64,000 nucleotides of DNA from Candidatus Gastranaerophilales bacterium (GTDB lineage Bacteria; Cyanobacteriota; Vampirovibrionia; Gastranaerophilales; Gastranaerophilaceae), in assembly GCA_944322945.1 (NCBI GenBank), contig CALUQN010000001.1, forward strand, positions 166,986 through 230,985, read 5' to 3'. The translations under genes were made by a program, and so were the position numbers. The notes beneath the pieces are model-generated. The model worked only from the letters and a program-made list of their open reading frames with translations. It did not search any database and was not told the origin of the DNA. This document shows positions 19,239 through 27,634 of the stretch, one piece after another; position 1 is the stretch's first letter, and every line of letters starts with the position of its first letter.

Positions 19239-19987
19239 TACTTCCCCCTTTTGATAAATTCATTAACTATATGGTATGCCATATAAATTCCGGCAGTACT
19301 TGCAACAAACGGTGTTGATGCAGGCGTTATTTTGTTAAATTCGATTTCTTCTCCGTTTTTTAGAATAACTTTTTCTTCGCCGGTAATTTTTTCACGGCAG
19401 AATGGTTTTTCTCGGCTTGCAACTACTGTTATACCCTCTGTTATCCCGCGTTTTGAAAGCTGGTAAATTATGTTTGAGACAAACGGCGCGTTTTTATTTT
19501 CAATGTCTTTTATATCACAGATGTAGAGCTGAGTAGGGTCCATTCTGTTTCCGGCGCCCATTGAACTTATAACGGGTATATTTCTTTTTACGCAGTTTTC
19601 TAACAGAGAAATTTTTGACCGCATTGTATCAATAGCATCCGCGGCAAAATCAATCCCTTTCCAGTCAAAATCATCTACATAAAATTCATCAAAAACATTC
19701 AAATTTATTTCAGGATTAATATCCCGGAGTCTTTCTGCAAAGAGCAGAGATTTTTTCTTTCCGACAGTGGAATTCAGCGCTATAATCTGCCGGTTGATAT
19801 TGGATGTTGAGACTTCATCAAAATCAATAATAGTAAGATGTCCGACGCCTGCTCTTGCAAGTGCTTCTGCACAATATCCTCCGACTCCGCCAAGTCCGAA
19901 CACCGCAGCATGCCTGCATGCCAAAATGTTCTGGCTGTCTTTTCCCCAGAACATTTCGTTTCTTGAAAATATTTCACTCTCAGGCAT
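19238..19987 (-). CDS. tcdA: tRNA threonylcarbamoyladenosine dehydratase TcdA
   Basis: 249 residues from the ATG at 19987 (a TTG lies one codon earlier). E1/ThiF-type Rossmann fold: FGLGGVGGYCAEALARAG, then IIDFDEVSTSNINRQ, which is typical of TcdA/CsdL. MRSKISLLENCVKRNIPVISSMGAGNRMDP follows. The enzyme cyclises t6A37 in tRNAs for ANN codons using ATP. It ends overlapping the SDR start by one base and begins 12 bases after secG, so it is part of the same minus-strand operon. Confidence 0.88.
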   Translation of the reverse strand: MPESEIFSRNEMFWGKDSQNILACRHAAVFGLGGVGGYCAEALARAGVGHLTIIDFDEVSTSNINRQIIALNSTVGKKKSLLFAERLRDINPEINLNVFDEFYVDDFDWKGIDFAADAIDTMRSKISLLENCVKRNIPVISSMGAGNRMDPTQLYICDIKDIENKNAPFVSNIIYQLSKRGITEGITVVASREKPFCREKITGEEKVILKNGEEIEFNKITPASTPFVASTAGIYMAYHIVNEFIKRGK

Positions 19988-19999
19988 CAATCAGCCCCG

Positions 20000-20224
20000 C
20001 TATTTTGTAAATACAAAACCTAAAAGGAATGTGCAGATAAGAAAAATTCCTGCAATAATGCCGGTTAATTTATTCAAACCTTTTTCAGCTGATTTTTGAG
20101 AAGCAAAAATTTGTGAAGTTCCGCCCATTCCAGCGATGCCGTCACCTTTCGGAGAGTGCAGCAGAATGAGAACTACAAGCAAAATAGCTGATACTATTTG
20201 TAATATCCAAATAAATGTTAACAT
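20000..20224 (-). CDS. secG: Preprotein translocase subunit SecG
   Basis: 74 residues with two membrane segments (about 3-22 and 53-72) joined by the conserved LLHSPKGDGIAGMGGTSQIF loop. SecG assists the SecYEG channel. Its start overlaps the stop of the Nudix gene by one base (TAATG), so its expression is translationally coupled to it. Confidence 0.92.
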   Translation of the reverse strand: MLTFIWILQIVSAILLVVLILLHSPKGDGIAGMGGTSQIFASQKSAEKGLNKLTGIIAGIFLICTFLLGFVFTK

Positions 20225-20910
20225 TATAATTTTTTCTCCTTTTTGTTTGAAATAAAATGCGCTCTTTTAGAATTTAAACGGATATTTTCAAAAGTGTACA
20301 ATCTTGCAGGTCTTTTTGATGAGGATTTTGTATATTCATCAAGCTCAATCAGACCTTCGGTACTGAGAGCTTTCTTCCTGAAGTTGCGTTTGTCAAGCTT
20401 TTTACCCATAATTAATTCGTAAGATTTTTGCATTTCAGTGAGGGTAAATTTTTCGTTTAATAGCTGGTAAGCAACAGGGCAGATTTCCAATCTTTCTCTT
20501 GTACGTTTGAGAGAATACTGAATAATTTCTTTGTGGTCAAACGCAAGAGGCGGCAGGTCGGAAACTTTATGCCATCCGAGTTCCGGTGTTGAAACGATTT
20601 TAATATCTTCAGCCCGTACCAGTGCAAAGTAAGCGCAGGTTATAACTCTTGCATTCGGGTGTCTTAGCGGGTCGCCGAAAGTGTACAGCTGTTCAAGATA
20701 AATGTTATCAACATTTGTACGTTCTTTCAGAACTCTAAGAGCTGCCTGGTCAAGGTTTTCGGATAATCTTACATAACCTCCCGGGATTGCCCATTTGTCT
20801 TTAAAAGGTTCGTTTGTACGTTTTACCAAAAGCACTTGAATTGCATTGTTGATAATCGTTAAAATAACTACGTCGACTGTGATTTCGTGTGTTTTTGTTT
20901 CGTTAAACAT
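20224..20910 (-). CDS. NrtR-like Nudix-domain transcriptional regulator
   Basis: 228 residues. The N-terminal Nudix domain has WAIPGGYVRLSENLDQAALR, and the box continues VLKERTNV instead of the catalytic REUxEExGU: the first and last catalytic Glu are replaced by Val and Arg, so hydrolysis is doubtful. The C-terminal 80 residues (MQKSYELIMGKKLDKRNFRK...) look like the winged helix of NrtR-type regulators. That family senses ADP-ribose and controls NAD metabolism genes. No such target lies nearby, so the regulon is unknown. It heads the operon with secG and tcdA. Confidence 0.75.
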   Translation of the reverse strand: MFNETKTHEITVDVVILTIINNAIQVLLVKRTNEPFKDKWAIPGGYVRLSENLDQAALRVLKERTNVDNIYLEQLYTFGDPLRHPNARVITCAYFALVRAEDIKIVSTPELGWHKVSDLPPLAFDHKEIIQYSLKRTRERLEICPVAYQLLNEKFTLTEMQKSYELIMGKKLDKRNFRKKALSTEGLIELDEYTKSSSKRPARLYTFENIRLNSKRAHFISNKKEKKL

Positions 20911-21076
20911 AATTAATCTCTTACCCTAGCTGTTTTAATTTTATAACAAACATGTAGATTTATATTAACCCTGCCGGCGTATTTGTTAATATTTTTTAAC
21001 ACAAAGTCAATTTTTAAATTTTCAGGCACTTTATATATATAAGGATATATGGTAATAGATTAATGGGGAAAATTTG

Positions 21077-21808
21077 ATGACGATTGATTTTAGAGCATTC
21101 CTTAATAATTGGGACAGAGCGAATACAACGAGTCCGCAATTTGAGCCGTTGCCGCCGGTGCCTGTAGAAATGTATAATCCGTTTAAGGATGTAATAGACT
21201 CGCAGCGTGCGGCTTTGATGAATGCGAAAATTCCGCTTTTGGAAATGCCGGTTGCGGATGAAGTTGACATACAGCGTAAAGCGGCAGAGGAAATAAAATC
21301 AAAACGCGTAAAAAATTCCGCTGTGCGCGCAGAATTAGGTGATGATTTTTTGAAAAAAGTAAAAGAAGTTGCCAAAAGACTTAATTGTAATTATAAAGAT
21401 TTGATAGGTCTGATGAATTCAGAATCAGGGCTGAATCCCAGAGCTCGTAATAAAAGAAGCCGTGCAACAGGTTTAATCCAATTTATGCCGTCAACGGCAA
21501 GAGAACTCGGCACAACTGTAGATGAATTGCAAAATATGTCTGCAATAGATCAACTGGATTATGTTGAAAAATATCTTGCAAATGCCAAAAGGATAAGATT
21601 TGGCAGCAAAGAAAAACTCGATGCCGGGGAACTTTATGCTCTCACATATCTTCCCGCACGTGCAAATCGCAGTGTACTTGCACAGCGCGGAGAAAAATAT
21701 TACAGCTGGAACAAAGGACTTGATTTGAATAATGACGGCAAAATTACAAAAGAAGAACTCGCGCAGCGTGTAGAAAGAAAACAAGTAAGCGACATGTATT
21801 TTGCTTAA
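21077..21808 (+). CDS. Lytic transglycosylase-like protein with EF-hand
   Basis: 243 residues from the ATG at 21077 (GGGGAAAA upstream; a TTG precedes it). No signal peptide. The C-terminal half has the SLT signature: catalytic Glu in MNSESGLNPRARNK near 117, then RATGLIQFMPSTARELG and ALTYLPARAN. Residues about 218-229 (DLNNDGKITKEE) form a canonical EF-hand calcium-binding loop. It would cut peptidoglycan glycan strands, perhaps calcium-dependently. Without a signal peptide it may be exported by a secretion apparatus. CACTTTATATATATAAGG lies upstream, similar to the 16964 gene's leader. Confidence 0.7.
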   Translation: MTIDFRAFLNNWDRANTTSPQFEPLPPVPVEMYNPFKDVIDSQRAALMNAKIPLLEMPVADEVDIQRKAAEEIKSKRVKNSAVRAELGDDFLKKVKEVAKRLNCNYKDLIGLMNSESGLNPRARNKRSRATGLIQFMPSTARELGTTVDELQNMSAIDQLDYVEKYLANAKRIRFGSKEKLDAGELYALTYLPARANRSVLAQRGEKYYSWNKGLDLNNDGKITKEELAQRVERKQVSDMYFA

Positions 21809-21837
21809 AAGTTAACATTACAATTCTAAATATTCCG

Positions 21838-21866
21838 TTGCAGTCTGAAAATTTTTCATGTATTAT
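21838..21866 (+). promoter_or_regulatory. Sigma-70-type promoter of minCDE
   Basis: TTGCAG (21838-21843), 17-base spacer, TATTAT (21861-21866), 35 bases before the minC ATG. Confidence 0.6.
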
Positions 21867-21901
21867 CCCATTAAGATGAAATTTTTTCGGAAGGGATTAA
21901 A

Positions 21902-22762
21902 ATGGAAATGGGATATGTAGAAAACGGCTTTATTGTAGATTTGAGTAATTCAAGACGCACCGCCGATATGATATATGAACTTAGCCGAATACTTGATATT
22001 CCGGAAGCAAAGGGCAAAGGTGTATGCCTCAAATTCGGTGACAACGCTGTTGAAAAAACACAGCTTATCAGCATAAAAGCTCTCGTTGAATCAATGGAAT
22101 TTGAACTTGAATGTATAACTTCAAATTCTGATATTACAAGACAGGCTGCTGAAGAGCTGGGCATTGAAGTTGCAGAATTGGAAAACGAAATTCCGGTGCC
22201 GGATTTTGCGGAAGCAGCAAAGGAAGAGCCTGTGAACCCGGAACTTGAAAAGGCGCTGGATAAAATTTTCGGAGATTCCGATTTTTCTGACGAGCAGAAT
22301 TTTGAGACAAAAGAAGTCACGGAAGCAAAAAGCAGCGCAGATGATGAAACAATGAAAGAGTTGGAAAAAGAGCTTCAGGAATATTTGGAAAAATCCAAAG
22401 AAACCGAAAAATTACCGACGCTTTACATACAGAGAAACATCCGCTCCGGACAAAGCATAAAGTCTGACGGCAACCTCGTTATTGTCGGAGATGTTAACCC
22501 GGGTTCCGAAATTATCGCCAAAGGCGATATTACAGTCTGGGGAATTTTAGGCGGAATAGCGCATGCCGGCTGCGAAGGAAATTTATATACCAAAATCAGA
22601 GCCTTAAAAATGAATGCTATACAATTACGTATCGGGGATGTTTTTGCAAGACGTCCTGACAGCGTAAATATTCCGTTCGTTCAAAAATCTGATACGTTTA
22701 CTCCGGAAGAAGCCAGAGTATTCAGAAAACAAATATTGATACATAAAATACATGAAGCATAA
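21902..22762 (+). CDS. minC: Septum site-determining protein MinC
   Basis: 286 residues. The N-terminal domain (about 1-90) has MinC-N-like alternation and starts MEMGYVENGFIVDL. A long acidic linker spans about 95-180. The C-terminal beta-helix (about 185-280) has the typical RNIRSGQSIKSDGNLVIVGD, GDITVWGILGGIAHAG and RIGDVFARRP. MinC blocks FtsZ assembly away from mid-cell and is recruited by MinD. The linker is longer than in E. coli. minD follows after 17 bases. Confidence 0.92.
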   Translation: MEMGYVENGFIVDLSNSRRTADMIYELSRILDIPEAKGKGVCLKFGDNAVEKTQLISIKALVESMEFELECITSNSDITRQAAEELGIEVAELENEIPVPDFAEAAKEEPVNPELEKALDKIFGDSDFSDEQNFETKEVTEAKSSADDETMKELEKELQEYLEKSKETEKLPTLYIQRNIRSGQSIKSDGNLVIVGDVNPGSEIIAKGDITVWGILGGIAHAGCEGNLYTKIRALKMNAIQLRIGDVFARRPDSVNIPFVQKSDTFTPEEARVFRKQILIHKIHEA

Positions 22763-22779
22763 GACAAAAAGGAGATACC

Positions 22780-23595
22780 ATGAGTGGTCGAGTAATCGTA
22801 ATTACTTCCGGTAAAGGCGGTGTCGGTAAGACAACCACCAATGCCAACATAGGAACAGCTTTAGCCCGCGCGGGTAAAAAAGTTGTTATGATTGATACAG
22901 ACTTGGGATTAAGAAATCTTGACCTGCTGCTCGGTTTGGAAAACAGAATCGTATATACAATAGTAGATGTTGTTGAAGGCAGGTGCAAGCTTAAACAAGC
23001 ACTTGTAAAAGATAAGAAAAATCCTAACCTCTGCCTGCTCGCTGCAGCGCAAACAAGAGATAAATCAGCGGTGACAGAAGAACAACTGAAAGAGATTTGT
23101 GAAAAATTGCAAAAAGATTATGATTTTATTCTTGTAGACTGCCCGGCAGGTATAGAACAGGGATTCCAGAATGCAGTTGCAGGAGCCTCAGAAGCTATTG
23201 TTGTCACGACTCCGGAAATGTCAGCAGTCCGTGATGCTGATAGAATTATCGGGCTTTTGGAAGCAAAAGAAGAAATTAAATCATATAAACTTCTCATAAA
23301 CAGAGTTCGTCCTAATCTTATCAAATCCAACGATATGATGAGTGTGGATGACGTAGTTGAAATTTTGTCAGCGGATTTAATCGGTATAATTCCGGAGGAT
23401 ACCGGTATAATTACCTCAACAAACAAGGGCGAACCTATTGTCAATGATGAAAAATCACTTGCCGGCAAAGCATACAACAATGTTGCAAGAAGAATAATGG
23501 GCGAAGATGTTCCTTTCCTTAACCTTGAAGAAGAGACAGGTGTTATGGCAAAAGTGAAAAAGTTCTTTTCAGGCTTAGTCGGAAAGGAGAAGTAA
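22780..23595 (+). CDS. minD: Septum site-determining ATPase MinD
   Basis: 271 residues, full length. Deviant Walker A GKGGVGKTTT at 11-20, DTDLGLRNLDLLLGLENR, VDCPAGIEQGF and the ParA/MinD core are intact. The C-terminus (VMAKVKKFFSGLVGKEK) is the amphipathic membrane-targeting helix. ATP-bound MinD dimers sit on the membrane, recruit MinC and are released by MinE. The minE ATG begins one base after the minD stop. Confidence 0.96.
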   Translation: MSGRVIVITSGKGGVGKTTTNANIGTALARAGKKVVMIDTDLGLRNLDLLLGLENRIVYTIVDVVEGRCKLKQALVKDKKNPNLCLLAAAQTRDKSAVTEEQLKEICEKLQKDYDFILVDCPAGIEQGFQNAVAGASEAIVVTTPEMSAVRDADRIIGLLEAKEEIKSYKLLINRVRPNLIKSNDMMSVDDVVEILSADLIGIIPEDTGIITSTNKGEPIVNDEKSLAGKAYNNVARRIMGEDVPFLNLEEETGVMAKVKKFFSGLVGKEK

Positions 23596-23596
23596 G

Positions 23597-24124
23597 ATGA
23601 AAGATATTTTTGCAGAATTCTATAATAAAGTAATCGGATTTTTCCGCCGCACCGAAGCAGAGGAAGAAAGTTCAAAAGATGTTGCACGCAACCGTCTGCG
23701 CGTTGTATTAATGCAAGACAGAACAAATCTTACACCTGAATTGATGGAAAAAATGAGAAAAGAACTTATTGAACTTCTCTCTAAATATGTTGAAATGGAC
23801 AAGGAAGCTCTTGAACTTAATCTGGAACAAGAAGGCGATCAGATGGCACTGATGCTTTCAATTCCTGTTTTGCGTGCAAAAGAAGAGTCAGAAATCGAAG
23901 AATCCGCGGATAATGCAGAAACAGAAAGCGAAGAAGAAGCAGATGCCCAGACTGATATTGATGAAGAGGAAACTGGCGAATCTGATGAAAACGCTGATGA
24001 AGAAGAAGTTTCCGGTGAAGATGATTCAGACGATGATTCAGATGATGAGGATGAATTTGAAAACGATGCTTGCGATTGCGGCAAATGTGAAAAATGTAAT
24101 CCCAAAAATAAGAAAAATAAATAA
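23597..24124 (+). CDS. minE: MinE with a long acidic, Cys-terminated tail
   Basis: 175 residues, about twice the usual 85-100. Residues 1-100 are a normal MinE: the amphipathic start MKDIFAEFYNKVIGFFRR, then RLRVVLMQDRTNLTPELMEKMRKEL (the MinD-contact and anti-MinCD region) and a topological-specificity domain. Residues about 105-158 are nearly all Glu, Asp, Ser and Ala. The end reads CDCGKCEKCNPKNKK, four cysteines in 8 residues followed by lysines. The tail is not part of the known MinE fold. Its frame is real, because the region keeps codon structure up to a terminator. Confidence 0.9.
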   Translation: MKDIFAEFYNKVIGFFRRTEAEEESSKDVARNRLRVVLMQDRTNLTPELMEKMRKELIELLSKYVEMDKEALELNLEQEGDQMALMLSIPVLRAKEESEIEESADNAETESEEEADAQTDIDEEETGESDENADEEEVSGEDDSDDDSDDEDEFENDACDCGKCEKCNPKNKKNK

Positions 24125-24146
24125 CTCTTATGTAGGTATAAATTAC

Positions 24147-24177
24147 AAAAAAGACTGCTTAAAAAGCAGTCTTTTTT
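24147..24177 (+). terminator. Terminator of minCDE (and of the converging transglycosylase)
   Basis: Near-perfect hairpin AAAAAAGACTGCTT / AAGCAGTCTTTTTT with A and T runs on both sides, two bases before the stop of the converging gene. Confidence 0.9.
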
Positions 24178-24178
24178 G

Positions 24179-25981
24179 TTAAGCTTGTGCCCTGGTTGCC
24201 ATATAATTTGAGTAAACTGTTTTAACATAGTTACGTGTTTCTGTAGGCAGACTGTTATATATTGCATTAATATCTTTTACAGTTTTTCCTTTGAGTCTTT
24301 TGTTAACATTGCTAATTCCGTAGTTATACCCGGCAAGTGCCAGCATAACATCACCGTCATAGTGGTCAATTAGTGTCTTCAGCATTCTGGCGCCGCCTTC
24401 TATGTTCTGTTTTGGATCCCACGGATTTTTAATCCCCAGCCCTCTGGCGGTTGCCGGCATGAGCTGCATCAATCCCATAGCTCCTTTGTGTGAAGTCAGG
24501 TTATTTCGAAATCCGGATTCTTTTTGTATTACCGCAAGAATCAGTTCTTCCGGTACGCCGTATTTTTCTGACGCGGCTTTTACGTAGCTGTGAATTTTTT
24601 GATTTCGTGTGCTGACAGGCGTGCCATCTACATCAAACGGCAGCTCTGGTGTTTTTACCGGAATTGGTTCTAACTCAATTTCTGTTTGCGAGACTGAAAA
24701 CTTTGGCATAACATCTAAAAGCGCTTTTCTCGTATCAAAGTTTAATTTGGGCAGGTGTATTTTCTGTGTGACTGTCCGCCCTTTTCTTTCTGCATATTTA
24801 TTGAATTTTTCTTCAGAAACAAATTCGTTTCCTATCATGTATTTGCCGTCAATTTTTCGTGCAATAAGTTCTCTTTTTTTGTTAAATACTTCAAGCTGAG
24901 CGTATATGTTGCCGATTTCTGAAACTTTTTTGCCGCTATCTTTGATATCTTTGATGTCAAAATCCTTGGTAGAAATTTCAAACGTTATTTCTCTGGTGTT
25001 ATCGTAAGCGGTATCATTTTGGAGGGTAAGGTTGTTTCTTTTGGCAAAAGCTCTTGGAATTGCAGAGCCGGGGTTTATTTCCGTTTCTTGATCGGTATCT
25101 CCTGTAGCACCTGAATTGTTGAGCAATGCTCTGAAATCATTATTGGTTTGTCCGGTTTGCGTTTCCTCTTCTGCATCTGTTACAGGTACGTTTTGGGTAT
25201 TTGTTTGCGTGATAATTTCTTCCGTTACAGGAGTTTGTTTTTCCGGCGGTTTTACTTCTGTTGAAGCTTCAAGCGGTGTTTCTGGCAGGCTTTGCTGTAT
25301 AAGCTCATCCGGCTGACTTGCAGTTTTTTTACCTTTAGCCGGAGAAAGCGTTTCATCAATAGTTGTGACCGGTGGTGCCGGATTCTCTCCTTCCGGCAAT
25401 TGAGCTGCGGGGACTTCTTCGCTTGCAGCGGTTGGTGTTTCAGGTGCGTCCGTGTGAGTATTCAGTGCTGCAGGTGTCCCTGTATTTTTTTTGCCTTCTG
25501 CAGGGGTTAGTGTGTAATTTATGCTTATCGCAGCTGCAGGCGGTGTAGTCACTGTCTGTCCAAAGATATTATTTCCTTTTAATGCGAGAGCCGAAAGATC
25601 GGTTTCCTGCACATCAATTGCGGGCGGAGTGTCAAGCAGCGGCGGAAGTTCCTGTGTCCCGTTGTTTCTTTCGATACTCAATCCCTTGATGTTGTCAATT
25701 CCCATCTCATTCAGGAGTATCTGTAATTCTTCTTCCGTGAAATTTATTTTGTCACCTTTGACAATAAAGTTTTTGTTGGCAGGACCGTTAAAGTTAGTGC
25801 CTCCGGTGAATATTTTGTTGTCGCTGGCTCTTTTACTGTTCAGTTCAGCTACTTTTGCCATAACTTCCGCCCACTGTTTTTTTGTCAGTTTAACAGCTTT
25901 TCCGCCGTTTACTGTTTTTGCATAATCAGCAAGTGCAAAAGTTATACCTGTGTTTTTTGAATTGATTGAAAGCTCAGTCAC
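24179..25981 (-). CDS. Modular lytic transglycosylase with C-terminal SLT domain
   Basis: 600 residues; GTG start with GAGG eight bases upstream. No signal peptide. Residues 1-110 form a soluble alpha/beta region; 120-310 are Pro/Thr/Glu-rich and probably disordered, with loosely repeated LTPAEGKKNTG / LSPAKGKKTAS units; 320-450 form a further domain. The last 140 residues are a family-1 SLT domain: YGVPEELILAVIQKESGFRN with the catalytic Glu, then GAMGLMQLMPATARGLG, NIEGGARML and ALAGYNYG. It cleaves murein glycan strands. The missing signal suggests a dedicated export route or release on lysis. Confidence 0.82.
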   Translation of the reverse strand: MTELSINSKNTGITFALADYAKTVNGGKAVKLTKKQWAEVMAKVAELNSKRASDNKIFTGGTNFNGPANKNFIVKGDKINFTEEELQILLNEMGIDNIKGLSIERNNGTQELPPLLDTPPAIDVQETDLSALALKGNNIFGQTVTTPPAAAISINYTLTPAEGKKNTGTPAALNTHTDAPETPTAASEEVPAAQLPEGENPAPPVTTIDETLSPAKGKKTASQPDELIQQSLPETPLEASTEVKPPEKQTPVTEEIITQTNTQNVPVTDAEEETQTGQTNNDFRALLNNSGATGDTDQETEINPGSAIPRAFAKRNNLTLQNDTAYDNTREITFEISTKDFDIKDIKDSGKKVSEIGNIYAQLEVFNKKRELIARKIDGKYMIGNEFVSEEKFNKYAERKGRTVTQKIHLPKLNFDTRKALLDVMPKFSVSQTEIELEPIPVKTPELPFDVDGTPVSTRNQKIHSYVKAASEKYGVPEELILAVIQKESGFRNNLTSHKGAMGLMQLMPATARGLGIKNPWDPKQNIEGGARMLKTLIDHYDGDVMLALAGYNYGISNVNKRLKGKTVKDINAIYNSLPTETRNYVKTVYSNYMATRAQA

Positions 25982-26113
25982 TACATCCTCGTTTCTTGTT
26001 ACATAATTTATTCTATAATTTAATTAAAATTTCTAGAAAAACAAAATTGCCAAATCGTAATAAAAATTTACAAATACATGTTACAAAAAGTATACAATAG
26101 TTAAAATATAGTG

Positions 26114-26142
26114 TTGACAGGTAAATTTGTTTATTTTAGTAT
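26114..26142 (+). promoter_or_regulatory. Sigma-70 promoter of the S10 ribosomal operon
   Basis: Perfect -35 TTGACA (26114-26119), 17-base spacer, -10 TAGTAT (26137-26142), about 130 bases before the rpsJ ATG. The resulting leader is roughly 120 bases long. Confidence 0.75.
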
Positions 26143-26270
26143 TGTTATGCTTGAAATATAGTGAATTCGAATATCCGAAATATTAAAAGAATAGCGAAAT
26201 TCAAGCAGGAAACGGCATCAGATGCCGGTATTCTTTTAAGTGTAGTTATACAAAAAGAAAAGGAATAAAA

Positions 26271-26588
26271 ATGGCAAGCACAAAAAGACAAAGAATCAGA
26301 GTTTGTTTGAAAGCATACGACCACAAACTTATTGACGTATCTTCAGACAAAATCGTAGAAACAGCAAAAAGAACTGACGCAACAGTTGCAGGCCCGATTC
26401 CTTTACCTACAAAAAGACGTATATATTGCGTTCTTCGTTCACCTCACGTAGATAAAAAATCCCGTGAGCACTTTGAACTCAGAACACACAAACGTATAAT
26501 TGATATATACGATCCGACTCAACAGACAACTGAAGAGTTAAGTAGATTAGATTTACCTGCCGGTGTAGATATCGAAGTTAAATTGTAA
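26271..26588 (+). CDS. rpsJ: Small ribosomal subunit protein uS10
   Basis: 105 residues. Family landmarks: [15 protein letters not shown] at the start, then [35 protein letters not shown]. It is the first gene of the S10 operon, downstream of its own promoter and leader. The str genes (rpsL, rpsG, fusA, tuf) that often precede it are absent. Confidence 0.97.
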   Translation: MASTKRQRIRVCLKAYDHKLIDVSSDKIVETAKRTDATVAGPIPLPTKRRIYCVLRSPHVDKKSREHFELRTHKRIIDIYDPTQQTTEELSRLDLPAGVDIEVKL

Positions 26589-26642
26589 TTTCGAACCGGA
26601 AAAGATGAAAATTTAATAAGCATTATGCATATATAATGTGAT

Positions 26643-26762
26643 CTACGACATACCCTAAAGCGGTATGAGGGGTGAAAGTCCCCTAAAGGTAAAAGGACAA
26701 CGCAAGCACGTAGCGCTCGCAAGTGAAAATGCAAACCCGAAACAGAGGCGGAGAGTGTCCGC
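26643..26762 (+). ncRNA. Candidate structured RNA element in the rpsJ-rplC spacer
   Basis: The 204-base spacer between rpsJ and rplC can fold into a closed multi-branch unit. An outer stem CTACG (26643-26647) / CGTAG (26709-26713) encloses hairpins CATACC/GGTATG (26649-26667) and GGGG/CCCC (26669-26683). A separate hairpin GCGGA/TCCGC (26748-26762) follows, then the rplC ribosome site. No known riboswitch or r-protein leader is recognised. A role as an r-protein binding site or processing signal is inference. Confidence 0.4.
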
Positions 26763-26792
26763 ATCAAGTAGGGCGAGCTAGAAAGGTAGAAT

Positions 26793-27428
26793 ATGACACT
26801 AGGTGTAATAGGAAAAAAACTGGGAATGACTCAAATCTTTGATGAACAAGGTTTGGCAATACCCGTAACTGTTATTAAAGTAGACCCGATTGTTGTTACT
26901 CAGGTAAAAACAGTCGAAACCGACGGATACAATGCTATTCAGGTAGGTACAGTAGCTGCAAAAGAAAAACATCTTACAAAAGCTCAAATCGGTCACTTTA
27001 AGAAAAATAATCTTGAAAATTACAGACATCTTCAAGAATTCAGAGTTGACAATCCTCAAGATTACAAAGTCGGCGACAAAATCGAATTATCAGTTTTAGA
27101 TAATGTAGAAAAAGTTGACGTAACCGGAAAATCAATAGGTAAAGGCTTCCAGGGTACAGTAAAAAGATGGAACTTTGGAAGAGGCCCGATGGCACACGGT
27201 TCTAAAAACCACAGAGAACCTGGTTCAATCGGTGCAGGTACAACTCCGAGCCGTGTTATCAAAGGCAAAAGAATGGCAGGTAACATGGGCAACGAAAGAG
27301 TTACAATTTCTAAATTGAAATTGGTCAAAGTTGACGCAGCAAACAGCTTAGTTCTTATTAAAGGTTCAGTACCCGGCTGCGAAGGCAGACTTGTTACAAT
27401 AGTTCCGACAAGAACAAAATGGAACTAA
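26793..27428 (+). CDS. rplC: Large ribosomal subunit protein uL3
   Basis: 211 residues, starting TLGVIGKKLGMTQIFDEQG; the central loop GRGPMAHGSKNHREPGSIGAG carries the Gln/His-containing peptidyl-transferase-proximal extension. Full length. It is separated from rplD by 206 non-coding bases that include a dispersed repeat. Confidence 0.97.
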   Translation: MTLGVIGKKLGMTQIFDEQGLAIPVTVIKVDPIVVTQVKTVETDGYNAIQVGTVAAKEKHLTKAQIGHFKKNNLENYRHLQEFRVDNPQDYKVGDKIELSVLDNVEKVDVTGKSIGKGFQGTVKRWNFGRGPMAHGSKNHREPGSIGAGTTPSRVIKGKRMAGNMGNERVTISKLKLVKVDAANSLVLIKGSVPGCEGRLVTIVPTRTKWN

Positions 27429-27431
27429 AAT

Positions 27432-27514
27432 GTCCAGCCCTCGCCCCTAGCGGGAGAGGGAAGCATTTCTTAACGAACAATGTGAGTTTAGAAATGCGGG
27501 TGAGGGGGTTCCCC
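27432..27514 (+). repeat. Dispersed repeat inserted between rplC and rplD
   Basis: It begins CCAGCCCTCGCCCCTAGCGG and ends at GCGGGTGAGGGGGTTCCCC. An inverted relative lies at 49512-49592, sharing the CCTCGCCCCTA, GGGAGAGGGA and CGGGTGAGGGGG blocks with similar spacing. Mobile-type repeats are rarely tolerated inside the S10 operon. The remaining spacer up to rplD (27515-27634) holds weaker hairpins and the rplD ribosome site. Confidence 0.8.
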
Positions 27515-27634
27515 AATCTATAAGGATAAATAAGAACAACAAACAGAAAAGTTTTAAAAATCCCGAGTTGCCATATAAAACGGCAAAACCGTAAGGGGTA
27601 ACAGGCAGTAGTAAGAATAAAAGGGAAAACAAAA

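Noticed and set aside
26589..26792. Group II intron or known riboswitch in the rpsJ-rplC spacer
   Set aside because: No domain V, known aptamer core or reverse transcriptase is present.
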